NCBI RefSeq assembly: GCF_042652985.1
Contig: NZ_JBHSHQ010000035.1
Coordinates: forward strand, 1-64,000
Direction: 5' to 3'
DNA: 64,000 nt
Source: Ruoffia tabacinasalis
GTDB taxonomy: Bacteria > Bacillota > Bacilli > Lactobacillales > Aerococcaceae
Position 1 is the stretch's first letter. Each line of letters starts with the position of its first letter. The notes under the pieces were generated by a model. It saw nothing but the letters and a program-made list of their open reading frames with translations, did no database searches and was not told the DNA's origin. Positions 24,243 to 33,544 of the stretch are shown piece after piece. Both the position numbers and the translations under genes were made by a program.

Positions 24243-25544
24243 TTATTTACCTAAACTTTTACGGTAATTTTTAACAATTTGTTGGCCTACTATGATTTTA
24301 TCTTCGAGTAAGATGCTTACGATTTCTTCATCCGTGAGCTCTCGATCAGAATCATCAATTATTTGGCTAATCGTATCTTTAATATAATTTGCAGACAATC
24401 CATCACGTGTTAGTGAACGGGATGTATTAATAAAGTCTGTAAAGGCTGAAACTTGCTTGTTAAATTCGATATTCTTATTCGATGCAATATGGTACACAAT
24501 CGGCTCAGGTAAGCGGGTTTCTTTCGCAATATCCTTCATCGATAACGTTGCCTTATATTCATCTTTCCCTAAGAAATAACGTTTATGTGCTTTAACCATA
24601 CACATGACCACTTCTAAGATGAGCTGTTCGCGAATACGCAAGTTATCTGCTAAGCGTTGGTAGCCTTCTTCATGCGGCTCAATATAATTATTCAGTTCTT
24701 CATCTTTTTTTGCAGCCATCTCATCAAAGTAAGTCTGATTAAAAGAAATTTTTGGATAGTATTGGCGGTTATAACGAATCTGTAAACCTTCACCGACCGG
24801 AGTAATTGTTACATCCGGAATCAAGTTAATCTTATCGACTTGATTAAATAAAGCAGCTGGGTTAGTACGCAATGTATGGAAGTAATTCACACTCTCCATA
24901 ATCTCATCATAAGAAATTTGCGTTTGAGCTTGAATCTCAGCGTAATCTTTGTCGCGTAACTCATCGAAAAACACTTCTAATAAGTAGTAAGCTACATTTG
25001 GCGCATGTAAATCTTGTTCTGTTTGTAACATCATCGATTCTTGTAGATCATAAGCACCTATACCAGCGGGCTCCAGTTGCTTAATTAACGTCACCGCATC
25101 TAATGTAACGATAACTGGCATATCGATTTTCTTGGCTAATTCATCTACCGTGTATGGCAAATAGCCTCTTTCATCTAAATGTTCAATCGCTTTAACCATC
25201 GCATCACGAATATCAGTATGGCGATATAACAAAATCTGCTCGAATAAATACGTATCTAAACTTTGGGCACTTTCCTTTAATTCTTCGGCTTGTTTCGTAC
25301 CTTCAAAGCGCTCAAAAGCAGGGATTTGTTGCTCAATACTATACTCTAAATCGATAAATGGATTATCTAATATCGCATCTTCTAAATAATAAGTTAATTG
25401 CTCAGCGTTTAAATCAAGTATATCTAATAATTGCGGATTACTCATAATGGCTGAATTTTTTAACCCTTCAAAGACTTTTACAGACTCATCCTCTTGAATG
25501 GTTATTTGATCTAATGGTTCTTTTTGAACGTCTCGTTCTTTCAT
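24243..25544 (-). CDS. rpoN: RNA polymerase sigma-54 factor, divergent
   Basis: A 433-residue sigma-54. Region I is recognisable at about 30-70 (NPQLLDILDLNAEQL...LEDAILDNPFIDLE) although poor in glutamine. The core-binding region (about 95-290) has GIGAYDLQESMMLQ and LRTNPAALF. An HTH-like region (about 345-395, LSMKDIAKETRLPEPIVYHIASNK) and a C-terminal RpoN box region (about 415-430) follow. The box reads QQIVKNYR where most family members have ARRTVAKYR, so promoter -24 recognition may differ. In Firmicutes sigma-54 typically drives PTS operons with LevR/ManR-type activators; none is seen here. It is a single gene ending at the bidirectional terminator. Confidence 0.85.
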   Translation of the reverse strand: MKERDVQKEPLDQITIQEDESVKVFEGLKNSAIMSNPQLLDILDLNAEQLTYYLEDAILDNPFIDLEYSIEQQIPAFERFEGTKQAEELKESAQSLDTYLFEQILLYRHTDIRDAMVKAIEHLDERGYLPYTVDELAKKIDMPVIVTLDAVTLIKQLEPAGIGAYDLQESMMLQTEQDLHAPNVAYYLLEVFFDELRDKDYAEIQAQTQISYDEIMESVNYFHTLRTNPAALFNQVDKINLIPDVTITPVGEGLQIRYNRQYYPKISFNQTYFDEMAAKKDEELNNYIEPHEEGYQRLADNLRIREQLILEVVMCMVKAHKRYFLGKDEYKATLSMKDIAKETRLPEPIVYHIASNKNIEFNKQVSAFTDFINTSRSLTRDGLSANYIKDTISQIIDDSDRELTDEEIVSILLEDKIIVGQQIVKNYRKSLGK

Positions 25545-25663
25545 CTTGTCACTCCTCTCACTTATCTTCTCTTTAATATTATAGATTATTAAAGGGCTTT
25601 CGTCTATTATATCAATGCAGCCGTTGCATTTTCACAACGGATGCATTTAGATTATTTTATAAA

Positions 25664-27034
25664 TTATTCCGCAAAGAAACGGTGTTGGAAATCTAATTCC
25701 ATCGGTGTCACGAATTCATACCCTTGTTCAATTAATTCAGGGACGAAGCGCGCCACAGCATCAACGGTATATTGCGCAGTATCATGCATTAGAACGAGCA
25801 TATCATTCGATAAATTCGCCATCACATTCTGATAAATTAACTCCGCATCTTGAAGTTCCCAGTCTAAGGAATCCACATTCCAAATAATTGACGTCATATC
25901 TGAAAGTAGACGAACAACCCGTGCACCGCCCGCACCAAATGGCATTCGGTATAAGGTTGGTGCAACGCCCGTTGCATCCACAATTGATTCTTGCGTCCAT
26001 TCGATTTCCTGAATTACTTCTTCATCCGAAATCTGGCTGAAATCAGGATGTGAATAACTATGGTTCGCAATGATATGTCCTTCTTCAACTACGCGTCTTG
26101 CCATCTCAGGATGATCATCAACATAGGCTCCGTAGACGAAGAATGTTGCTTTCACACCATTTTCTGCAAGGATTTCCAAAATTTGAGGTGTAAATTCCAT
26201 ATTCGGCCCATCATCAAAAGTTAAAGCAATTTGAGGTGACGGTTTGAGTGGTGTTCCCTTTAATCGTTCACTCAATACTGGGTTTGCGAAAATCGCATCC
26301 AAGGTTGGCTGCTCATAATTTCCGTAACTATGCCCGTTTATAATCGCCGCGACTAAATTATCCATTGATAGATGATATGACTCATAAGTTTGCGCCATAT
26401 ACGGCTGATCCGTAAAGTGGCCTGCTTGATGGGTTAACTCATTAGCTAACTGAACAACTTCATATAAGTTGCTACGTGTCACTGTTTCAATGCTTGTAAA
26501 ATTCTCTAGTTCCCTACTTAATGCATCCATTTCTTGTAGTTTCCCAGGTGCTTGATTTAATAACTCATTGGCCTTAGCAACATATTCACTATCTTCATCT
26601 GGTAAAGCACTTTGGGTTTGAGCTATTAAATCCGGTGTAACTCTTTCTCTAACCAAAGGCACTTCATCCATCAAAGGATTCCCTGCGAATACTGGTGATA
26701 AAGCTTCTAGGACTTCAAACTGCATTTGAGCATCATCAACTGTAGTATTTAATTCTTCTCTTGATTCTGAAGGTAGCTTATTGACAGATATTTCTGCTTG
26801 CTGAATCTCCTCTTGGGTGACATCTGATCTTAATACTTGATTATTTTGATCTTCAAACAAGATACTAATATCTTCCTGGGCTGCTTGTAATCTCTCTTCT
26901 TCTGACGGATAGAAAACACTATATAAAACACCCAATACTAAAAACATCCCAAGTACTGATAATAATATTTTTCCTACATCTGATTTTACAAATTCTAATA
27001 TAAATTTCATTACAACAAGTAGACCTACCTTCAT
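25664..27034 (-). CDS. Membrane-anchored polysaccharide deacetylase
   Basis: A 456-residue protein with an N-terminal membrane helix (about 10-35), a helical extracellular region (about 40-240) and a C-terminal NodB deacetylase domain (about 255-450). Catalytic motifs are ALTFDDGPN (base and metal Asp), HSYSHPDF (metal His) and RMPFGAGG. It probably removes acetyl groups from peptidoglycan or another cell-wall glycan. The start is uncertain: ATG 27034 lacks a close ribosome site, while the ATG eight codons later has AAGGTAGGT at 11 bases. It lies just after the YpfJ-like gene and may be in one transcript with it. Confidence 0.88.
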   Translation of the reverse strand: MKVGLLVVMKFILEFVKSDVGKILLSVLGMFLVLGVLYSVFYPSEEERLQAAQEDISILFEDQNNQVLRSDVTQEEIQQAEISVNKLPSESREELNTTVDDAQMQFEVLEALSPVFAGNPLMDEVPLVRERVTPDLIAQTQSALPDEDSEYVAKANELLNQAPGKLQEMDALSRELENFTSIETVTRSNLYEVVQLANELTHQAGHFTDQPYMAQTYESYHLSMDNLVAAIINGHSYGNYEQPTLDAIFANPVLSERLKGTPLKPSPQIALTFDDGPNMEFTPQILEILAENGVKATFFVYGAYVDDHPEMARRVVEEGHIIANHSYSHPDFSQISDEEVIQEIEWTQESIVDATGVAPTLYRMPFGAGGARVVRLLSDMTSIIWNVDSLDWELQDAELIYQNVMANLSNDMLVLMHDTAQYTVDAVARFVPELIEQGYEFVTPMELDFQHRFFAE

Positions 27035-27044
27035 TTTTTACTTT

Positions 27045-27989
27045 TTATTCATTCTCCAAATACGTATTAAATGTATCTCCGTGTTCAAAATCTCCATATT
27101 CAAAGCCGCGCATAAACCAAGCTTGACGTTGCTCTGCTGATCCGTGAGTGAAACTATCTGGTACAACCCGACCGGTTGCCCGTTCTTGAATCGTATCGTC
27201 TCCAACCGCAAAAGCTGCTTGTAGGGCTTCATTAATATCCCCGGATTCTAACAAGCCTTCTTCTTGAGCATATTTAGCCCAAACTCCGGCAAAGTAATCC
27301 GCTTGTAATTCTAAACGCACATTTAGTTCATTTGCTTCTGTCTCTGACAATGTTTGTCTCACTTCGTTATATTCATCCATCACACCAATTTCATTTTGGA
27401 TATGATGACCAACCTCATGAGCAACAACATAGGCCATCGCAAAATCTCCTGGCGCCCCGTATTGTTGCGATAAATCACGCCAGAAAGATAAATCAATATA
27501 GACATTCGCATCGGCAGGGCAATAGAACGGACCTGCTTGAGAACTTCCAAAACCACAACCAGACGTTGCAGTCCCACCTTCATATATTACCATACCTGGC
27601 TCGTCATAAGTCATATTCTCAGTGGAAAATGACTCATTCCAAAAATCTTCTGTACTCGCTAATACAGAAGAGACAAAGTTAAACTCATCATCGGTGACGC
27701 CTGTCTCACTTTGTTGCGCCTCATTGTTCACTTGAATTTCATTTGTTGGTTGGTTCATATTGTTGCCACCAAGCAAATCACCAAAGCCACCTAAGGCGCC
27801 TCCACCTAAAACGGAGAATAGAATGACAGCAAGGACAACCCACTTACCTTTACCGGGTATTAGAAACAACAGATTTAATAATCCCCCACCCATCGATGAG
27901 CGCGAGCCGCCTCTGTTACGACCTGAACCGCCGGATTGTCCACGACGATCTTGAACATTTTTACTACGACGTAAATCTTCCCATTTCAT
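27045..27989 (-). CDS. YpfJ-like neutral zinc metallopeptidase
   Basis: A 314-residue protein with an arginine/glycine-rich cytoplasmic N-terminus, a membrane helix (about 48-68) and an extracellular zinc peptidase domain. The motif AHEVGHHIQNEIG is the metal site, and LQADYFAGVWA carries the third-ligand region. GCGFGSSQAGPFYCPADANVYIDLSF is characteristic of the YpfJ/KPN_00363 family. Substrate unknown. The start has GGAGG at the right distance. It is followed within about 10 bases by the deacetylase. Confidence 0.9.
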   Translation of the reverse strand: MKWEDLRRSKNVQDRRGQSGGSGRNRGGSRSSMGGGLLNLLFLIPGKGKWVVLAVILFSVLGGGALGGFGDLLGGNNMNQPTNEIQVNNEAQQSETGVTDDEFNFVSSVLASTEDFWNESFSTENMTYDEPGMVIYEGGTATSGCGFGSSQAGPFYCPADANVYIDLSFWRDLSQQYGAPGDFAMAYVVAHEVGHHIQNEIGVMDEYNEVRQTLSETEANELNVRLELQADYFAGVWAKYAQEEGLLESGDINEALQAAFAVGDDTIQERATGRVVPDSFTHGSAEQRQAWFMRGFEYGDFEHGDTFNTYLENE

Positions 27990-28016
27990 AATTGTTCCTC
28001 CATTTTTTTGGTTTTT

Positions 28017-29594
28017 TTAAACAAATGGTGCTATAAGTCGAAGAACTGCGTCCCAAACACTACCAATGAGACCCACTTTAATATCTTGTAAATGGATACG
28101 TCTAGATTTCGCTTGAGAATCTAGAAAATCTTTACTAATATCTTCAATCACTGGGTGATAATAAAACATCGTGCTCGTTTCAAAGTGCAAATAAAGTGAC
28201 CGATAATCTAAATTAATCGTACCGACGGTCGCTACTTTATCATCTGAAACAAACGTTTTTGCATGCAAGAAGCCGGGTGTATATTCATAAATTTTAATCC
28301 CAGCTTTCATTAACGGCCTGTAAAATGAACGCGTCAGCCTAAATACCATCTTTTTGTCCGGAATGCCGGGTGTCATTAAGCGAACATCTACTCCGCGCTT
28401 AGCCGCTAATTGCATTGCTGTTTGCAATTCATATGAAATGACGAGATACGGTGTATAAATATATACATAGTCTTGGGCATTATTTAAAATTTCACGGTAG
28501 ACATTCTCCCCTACAGGTTCAACATCCAAAGGTGTATCTCCAAAAGGCTGAACAAAGCCCATCTCATCCATCGCTGTTTCATCTTCTTGTAATTCGCGTG
28601 TTTCATTCATAATATGATCAATTCGAAATGGTTCATAGGATTCGTCCGTATAATAGAAAGAATTCCACATATTTAAGAATAAATTCGTTAAATTCCATGT
28701 CGCTGGACCTTGAATTCGAACCATATTATCTTTCCAATAACCAAAGCGTTCCTTCACATTAATATATTCATCCGCAATATTTAAACCACCCGTATAACCA
28801 ATCTCACTATCAATAATGACAAACTTTCGGTGGTCACGCGTATTATATACCATTGAAATTAACGGTTTTACCGGATTAAATTTCAAGGCTTTAATTCCTA
28901 ATTCTTCGAGTTGCTCATCAAAGTCTTTGGGTAAGCGTGTAATTGATCCAAAATCATCATATAGGAACCGAACATCCACACCTTCCTTAGCCTTTTCCTT
29001 AAGCACTTCAAAAATTGAATCAAACATAACACCTGTTTCGACAATAAAAAACTCAATAAATATCGTCTTCTTAGCATTCTTTAAATCATATAATAATGAT
29101 GACATCATCGATTCTCCATTCGGAAAATACTTTGCATCAGTATTTGTATACACCGGCATATGCGCATAATTGCTTATATATTGACTTAAAGCAGAAAGTC
29201 TTTTATCTTTCTTCTCTAAATATTCTTGCGCTGATGGAACCGATGTCATTTCTTTTGAATGCAGCTTTTGCAATAAATCCATGCTTCGACGCATCCAAAT
29301 TATTGGTCGCTTGTTACCTATCATTAAATACAGTATCCCACCAAATAAGGGGAATAATGTAATGGCAATGATCCAACTCATTCGATATGCTGGACTCTCA
29401 TCTTTATTCACTAGATACAAAACCATGATAATTGATGCAAAAGTGAAAGCAAACTGAATATAAGCTGAATAAGCAACAATATTGTTCATAATGATGACAA
29501 ACCACACAATCTGAACAATAAATGCCACTGCAAGAACACCCACGCGTTCTAGCGTTGACTTTTTCTCTGGTTTCATTCTTTGCATACCCTCCAT
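28017..29594 (-). CDS. cls: Cardiolipin synthase
   Basis: A 525-residue membrane phospholipase-D-family enzyme that joins two phosphatidylglycerols into cardiolipin. Two N-terminal hydrophobic helices (about 12-60) are followed by two HKD motifs, HRKFVIIDSEIGYTGG (about 256-271) and HAKTFVSDDKVATVGTINLD (about 440-459). Length matches bacterial Cls. The start is ambiguous among ATG codons at 29594, 29585 and 29576; GGAGGG sits within the first codons and best fits the ATG at 29576 (MKPEKK). Confidence 0.93.
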   Translation of the reverse strand: MEGMQRMKPEKKSTLERVGVLAVAFIVQIVWFVIIMNNIVAYSAYIQFAFTFASIIMVLYLVNKDESPAYRMSWIIAITLFPLFGGILYLMIGNKRPIIWMRRSMDLLQKLHSKEMTSVPSAQEYLEKKDKRLSALSQYISNYAHMPVYTNTDAKYFPNGESMMSSLLYDLKNAKKTIFIEFFIVETGVMFDSIFEVLKEKAKEGVDVRFLYDDFGSITRLPKDFDEQLEELGIKALKFNPVKPLISMVYNTRDHRKFVIIDSEIGYTGGLNIADEYINVKERFGYWKDNMVRIQGPATWNLTNLFLNMWNSFYYTDESYEPFRIDHIMNETRELQEDETAMDEMGFVQPFGDTPLDVEPVGENVYREILNNAQDYVYIYTPYLVISYELQTAMQLAAKRGVDVRLMTPGIPDKKMVFRLTRSFYRPLMKAGIKIYEYTPGFLHAKTFVSDDKVATVGTINLDYRSLYLHFETSTMFYYHPVIEDISKDFLDSQAKSRRIHLQDIKVGLIGSVWDAVLRLIAPFV

Positions 29595-29747
29595 AATACT
29601 TATTTTTAACTACTATTTATTATAGTAAATATTTGCCCAGAAGACTATCAAACTATAGTCTTATTTTAGCTTTTTTGACTTTTTGTCCTTGATTTATCAT
29701 AATACTCATATGAAATTCAACTATATACTTAAGAAAGGAGTCCCATT

Positions 29748-30191
29748 ATGAAAATACTTATCGATGCAGATGCTAGTCCAGTAAAAAACGAAGTCATCCA
29801 ACTAGCCGAAGAATTCCAACTAGAAGTAGTTATCGTCTCAAGCATTTCTCATTATACCTTCGACACTTATCCAGATTTCGTCAAAGTCATCTATGTTGAG
29901 ACCGGTACAGACCGCGCTGACTTTAAAATCGTTCAACTTGCTCAGCCAGGAGACATCATCGTGACTCAAGATTACGGTCTTGCCTCATTATTACTGCCTA
30001 AGAAATGTCGCGTCATTCACCACAATAGTTACGAATATACCCAAGAAAATATCGATCTGCTTTTACATCGCCGACACTTTAGTGCTTTGGAAAGACAAAG
30101 TGGTATACGTACTAAAGGACCTAAAGCTTTTACAGATGGTGATCGCAAAAAGTTTTCACAATTTCTGTTACACATCTTAGAAAACTCATAA
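29748..30191 (+). CDS. UPF0178/DUF188 protein (YaiI/YqxD family)
   Basis: A 147-residue protein starting MKILIDADASPVKNEV, the diagnostic N-terminus of the family, with further conserved DRADFKIVQLAQPGDIIVTQDYGLASLLL. The aspartates suggest a PIN/NYN-like metal-dependent nuclease fold, but the activity is not established. It is preceded by AAGGAG and stands alone between divergent cls and a convergent gene. Confidence 0.92.
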   Translation: MKILIDADASPVKNEVIQLAEEFQLEVVIVSSISHYTFDTYPDFVKVIYVETGTDRADFKIVQLAQPGDIIVTQDYGLASLLLPKKCRVIHHNSYEYTQENIDLLLHRRHFSALERQSGIRTKGPKAFTDGDRKKFSQFLLHILENS

Positions 30192-30202
30192 GAATGCCTA
30201 TG

Positions 30203-30243
30203 AAAAAAGAGCCAAAAGGTTGAGTGATTCTCAACCCCTTGCT
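30203..30243 (-). terminator. Terminator after the TIM-barrel protein gene
   Basis: The stem GGTTGAG/CTCAACC (30218-30236), extended by an outer GAGC/GGCTC, is followed on the minus strand by a T-rich stretch. It lies between two convergent genes. Confidence 0.6.
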
Positions 30244-30268
30244 CAATGTAATAATTCTGATTTGTAAT

Positions 30269-31078
30269 TTAGTTAGACTGCGAACGATAATTAACCATGA
30301 CTTCTGCAAATATTTCAGCACTTGTCGGTGGTGTAAAGGTAATGGCATTCGCACCCGCTTCAATCGTTTCTTCAATTGATTCTTCGGTTGGCCCTCCGGT
30401 TGCTATGATTGGCACCATCGGTCCGACTTCATCACGAATTTGTTTAACTAAAGCGGCTGTATTAGCACCTGCCGATACGTTTAGCATGTCTGCCCCAGCG
30501 TTTAGCTTCGTGATGTAATCATCTTTGTCACTCGCAATCGTCGCAATCACAGGAATATCAATGCGTTTATTGATTTCTGTAATCACTTCTTTCTTCATCG
30601 GCGCATTGACAATAACACCATAAGCTCCCATTTGCTCAGCTTGAAAGGCAAGGTCTACACTTCTTTGACCGGTCGTTGTTCCGCCACCCACTCCTAGGAA
30701 AACAGGTACAGAAGCTACGTCAACGATCGATTGCATAATCGTTAATTGTGGTGTAAATGGATAGACAGCAATCACGGATTGAGCATTACTGTTTTTGATA
30801 ATCGCTACATCCGTTGTAAATAAAAGTGATTTAATTCGCTTTCCTAATATTTTCACTCCAGATGCTTTATAGATCGCATCAGGCATTTCAACAATTCTTG
30901 TTTTTAACTCTGCTTGAAATTCTGGAATAAACTTCTCTTTCTTTTCAGGTTGTTCAGAAACAACATCTGTTAAAATTATACGTTGTTCATTGTCTTCTGT
31001 TATTTCCGTTGTGACAGCTTGATAACTGGGTCCTGGCTGTTCAAATCGATCACTGTTAAATTTTTCTTCGTTTGTCAT
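30269..31078 (-). CDS. TIM-barrel protein of unknown function
   Basis: A 269-residue soluble protein. After an acidic N-terminal extension of about 50 residues it shows alternating beta-alpha segments with phosphate-binding-like loops: VFLGVGGGTTTGQRSVDLA, GVIVNAPMKKEVI, PVIATIASDKDDYI, AGADMLNVSAGANT and PIIATGGPTEESIEETIEAGANAITFTPPT. This is a (beta/alpha)8 barrel seen in several Lactobacillales and often labelled a hydrolase without proof. It is not a recognisable TrpC or TrpA because catalytic residues do not match. The start is supported by AGGAG. Confidence 0.7.
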   Translation of the reverse strand: MTNEEKFNSDRFEQPGPSYQAVTTEITEDNEQRIILTDVVSEQPEKKEKFIPEFQAELKTRIVEMPDAIYKASGVKILGKRIKSLLFTTDVAIIKNSNAQSVIAVYPFTPQLTIMQSIVDVASVPVFLGVGGGTTTGQRSVDLAFQAEQMGAYGVIVNAPMKKEVITEINKRIDIPVIATIASDKDDYITKLNAGADMLNVSAGANTAALVKQIRDEVGPMVPIIATGGPTEESIEETIEAGANAITFTPPTSAEIFAEVMVNYRSQSN

Positions 31079-31107
31079 AATTCACACTCCTTAATAATAC
31101 TTCTACC

Positions 31108-31183
31108 ATTCTATACAAAAAAGACCACAAATTAAAGTTTTCTCACCTACGGTTACCGAGAGCACTTTCTTTGCGGTCTTTTA
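31108..31183 (-). terminator. Large terminator-like hairpin after the ArsR-type gene
   Basis: On the minus strand AAAGACCGCAAA pairs with TTTGTGGTCTTT and is followed by TTTTTT. The 40-base interior is not a simple loop: it holds a further GAAAGT/ACTTT helix and CTC-TCGGTAACCG-GAG. It may be only a terminator, but the inner structure is more than needed for one. Confidence 0.55.
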
Positions 31184-31194
31184 TAATTTTCTGA

Positions 31195-31557
31195 TTAAAC
31201 TTTTTCAGTCATCTTCGAAATATCTTTCGCTACATCTAGTAAAGACATCACTTCTTCATTTTCTAAGGCATAAACAACACGTTTACCGTGTTTTTCTGAC
31301 GTTATCACACCACTGTTACGTAATGTAATTAAGTGATGAGACGTCGTTGCGACTGACGCATCGATAAATCGTGAAATTTCATACACGCATAATTGCTTAT
31401 AGTGCGCTAGGAGTTCTACGATTTTAATTCGATTTAAATCACCTAATACTTTAAATATATCAGCTTTACCTTCTACTATATTAGTGTCGATTATATTTTT
31501 AACGTTAGCCATTTCCAAATCAATGGCTTCGTCATTTAGGCATTCATATTGAGACAT
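31195..31557 (-). CDS. ArsR/SmtB-family transcription regulator
   Basis: A 120-residue winged-helix repressor; the start at 31557 (MSQYECLND) is chosen because GAGGTGACAAT precedes it. Core motifs are ADIFKVLGDLNRIKIVELLAHYKQLCVYEIS and ASVATTSHHLITLRNSGVITSEKHGKRVVYAL. Members such as CadC and CzrA use cysteines or histidines to sense metals; here only Cys5 near the N-terminus and the Cys in QLCVYE are visible, so metal type cannot be called. No transporter gene lies beside it. Confidence 0.88.
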   Translation of the reverse strand: MSQYECLNDEAIDLEMANVKNIIDTNIVEGKADIFKVLGDLNRIKIVELLAHYKQLCVYEISRFIDASVATTSHHLITLRNSGVITSEKHGKRVVYALENEEVMSLLDVAKDISKMTEKV

Positions 31558-31607
31558 ATTGTCACCTCTCATTTTACAAATATTATAATTTGGTTATCAC
31601 CATAGAA

Positions 31608-32357
31608 TTATAGCATTTGTATTGCCATAAATCCAATGAAGTTTTGAATGATATGTAAAAGAATTGGATATTCAAGGCGTCTCGTATATAAATAAACAAA
31701 GGTAAACCCTGCAGATAATACAAAGTACACCATGAAATCAATCCAGTTAGCTGGACCATGTAACATCGTAAAGATGACTGCAGCCACAAATGCCCCAATG
31801 ATTGGCATTAAAGAGAATGTATACTTCATGATTAGTCCTCTTAAGATATACTCCTCAGTAATCGGCGTTAAAATAACGATATTAATAAACATTAAAATTG
31901 GGTTCATATTTTGAACTAAGGACTCGACCGTCGTTTGGTTCCCTGGTTGGACATAATCCAGTGCCACAAACATAATAATCATATTAAGTAGCACTTGAAG
32001 TAAATAAATGAATACATATATTTTCAGTGCTGTGGTAACATTTTGCCAACTGAAGGATTTAAAATCAAAAAATTTAAACCCTAACAACTTGCCTGTCACA
32101 ATGATTAAAACCGCTAGACCGAGCGTCTGTAGAAAATACTCCATCGGTGCATGCGTCATTAAATTAAGTAAATTGCCTTCTGTCAAAGTTTCAACAGTTA
32201 ATTCAACTTCGGCATTCAGCGCACCTCGGCGAATGACCCATGTTTCAGCTAGGACCCGCACATAAAAGTAGGCGGCAATCAAAAGTGGGGCTTTCCACCA
32301 ACTCCCTTTTACTTGGTCAGACCACGGTCTCTTTAATTCTTTCCATACACCTTGCAT
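31608..32357 (-). CDS. CPBP-family intramembrane metalloprotease
   Basis: A 249-residue membrane protein with about seven helices. The Abi/CPBP motifs are ITEEYILRGLIMKY (EExxxR, about 165-178) and FTMLHGPANWIDF (second metal-ligand His). Such proteins act as membrane proteases and in some cases in bacteriocin self-immunity or prenyl-protein processing. It starts nine bases after the secreted protein gene upstream and is likely co-transcribed with it. Confidence 0.87.
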   Translation of the reverse strand: MQGVWKELKRPWSDQVKGSWWKAPLLIAAYFYVRVLAETWVIRRGALNAEVELTVETLTEGNLLNLMTHAPMEYFLQTLGLAVLIIVTGKLLGFKFFDFKSFSWQNVTTALKIYVFIYLLQVLLNMIIMFVALDYVQPGNQTTVESLVQNMNPILMFINIVILTPITEEYILRGLIMKYTFSLMPIIGAFVAAVIFTMLHGPANWIDFMVYFVLSAGFTFVYLYTRRLEYPILLHIIQNFIGFMAIQML

Positions 32358-32366
32358 AACTTACCT

Positions 32367-33518
32367 CTATTCTTCAGTTGTCTCGAACATATCTGGCGTG
32401 AGTGTTGCTTCTAATTCATTGATTTCTTGAATAACATCAAAGCCTACAAATTCAGCGAACTCTTCATACGAATAAACGATCTCATCTGTAAAATCAATGA
32501 TTGTCCCCGCACTTTCAAGTAAGTATAATTCGATACCTGTCATTTGTTCTTCATCGTTCATCGCAACGAGTCCCATACCGAACACACCATTCTCATAGTC
32601 GACGTTCATCGTCCCTTCAATCGCCGTTGTCGCTCGATCGAAGAACTCAGATAACTCTGGGTATTCTTCCTGTTTCGCTTGCGCAATTTCATTGTAAAGC
32701 GTTCCAATGTCCCCCGCAATCATGACTTGCTCGCCCATCTCGTTCGCTTCAAACGCATTGATGACTTCTTCATGACCTAACCACTCAATCGCAACTTCAG
32801 TTAAGAAATCTTCCACTCGAAACATTTCTAAATTGGCACTATTTAAACCACCTTCAGTCGAATCCAATTGCACAACTTTCCCTTGAAGTTCGTCATAGTT
32901 TTCTTGAGTGAAGACATAAAAATCTTCCACGACCGTCCCAGCATAAATTTGAGGCTGTGTATTCAAAGCATCGGCAGCATATTGAATTAAATCATCCACT
33001 GAAATATGTGCTTCTTGAATGGACTCACGGTCACTTCTTGAGAAGATGGCACTCGGTAAATAAGGAGGTCTTAATTGAGCGGTATAATATTTATCCCCGT
33101 CTTTCAATGAGTTTTGAGAGATTAAATCCATTTCCTCACCGACAACAACAAAACTAGCATATTCAACTGAACGTTGTTCTAATTGACTCACACCTTCTAA
33201 AAAGGCAAGCGGTGAAGAAGTATCCAAAGCTGATTCCATTGGTACTTCCTCAGTTTCTACAATACTTTCAACTTCCGAACTCTCTTCAGTTGATGCATCC
33301 TCTGTTGCCTCTTCTGATGTTTCTTCTGAAGTCTCCTCTACCGATTCATCAGAACTTTCTTGACTTTCTTCTTCAGCTGGAGCTTCCGATGTAGACTCTT
33401 GTCCCCACTCAACTGATTCGATGGGTGAGATGTTTTCCGCAAAAGTTGTTATGACAGGTGAAGATAAACCGAATAAAAGCGCCAACACAAGGAGGCTAAG
33501 ACTTTTTTTATTGTTCAT
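32367..33518 (-). CDS. Acidic secreted protein of unknown function
   Basis: A 383-residue protein with a signal peptide (about 1-27, NNKKSLSLLVLALLFGLSSPVITTFA) and no lipobox or LPxTG motif. A low-complexity Glu/Ser/Thr-rich linker (about 38-100) is followed by a folded acidic domain (about 105-375) with no motif I recognise. AAAGGAACAAAG precedes the start. It is close upstream of the CPBP protease gene, which could process or protect against it, but that is speculation. Confidence 0.75.
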   Translation of the reverse strand: MNNKKSLSLLVLALLFGLSSPVITTFAENISPIESVEWGQESTSEAPAEEESQESSDESVEETSEETSEEATEDASTEESSEVESIVETEEVPMESALDTSSPLAFLEGVSQLEQRSVEYASFVVVGEEMDLISQNSLKDGDKYYTAQLRPPYLPSAIFSRSDRESIQEAHISVDDLIQYAADALNTQPQIYAGTVVEDFYVFTQENYDELQGKVVQLDSTEGGLNSANLEMFRVEDFLTEVAIEWLGHEEVINAFEANEMGEQVMIAGDIGTLYNEIAQAKQEEYPELSEFFDRATTAIEGTMNVDYENGVFGMGLVAMNDEEQMTGIELYLLESAGTIIDFTDEIVYSYEEFAEFVGFDVIQEINELEATLTPDMFETTEE

Positions 33519-33544
33519 TTACTTTGTTCCTTTCTAAATGACTT

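Noticed and set aside
30269..31078. Indole-3-glycerol-phosphate synthase or TrpA
   Set aside because: The barrel loops are similar in style, but catalytic residues and length do not match, and no trp biosynthesis genes lie nearby.
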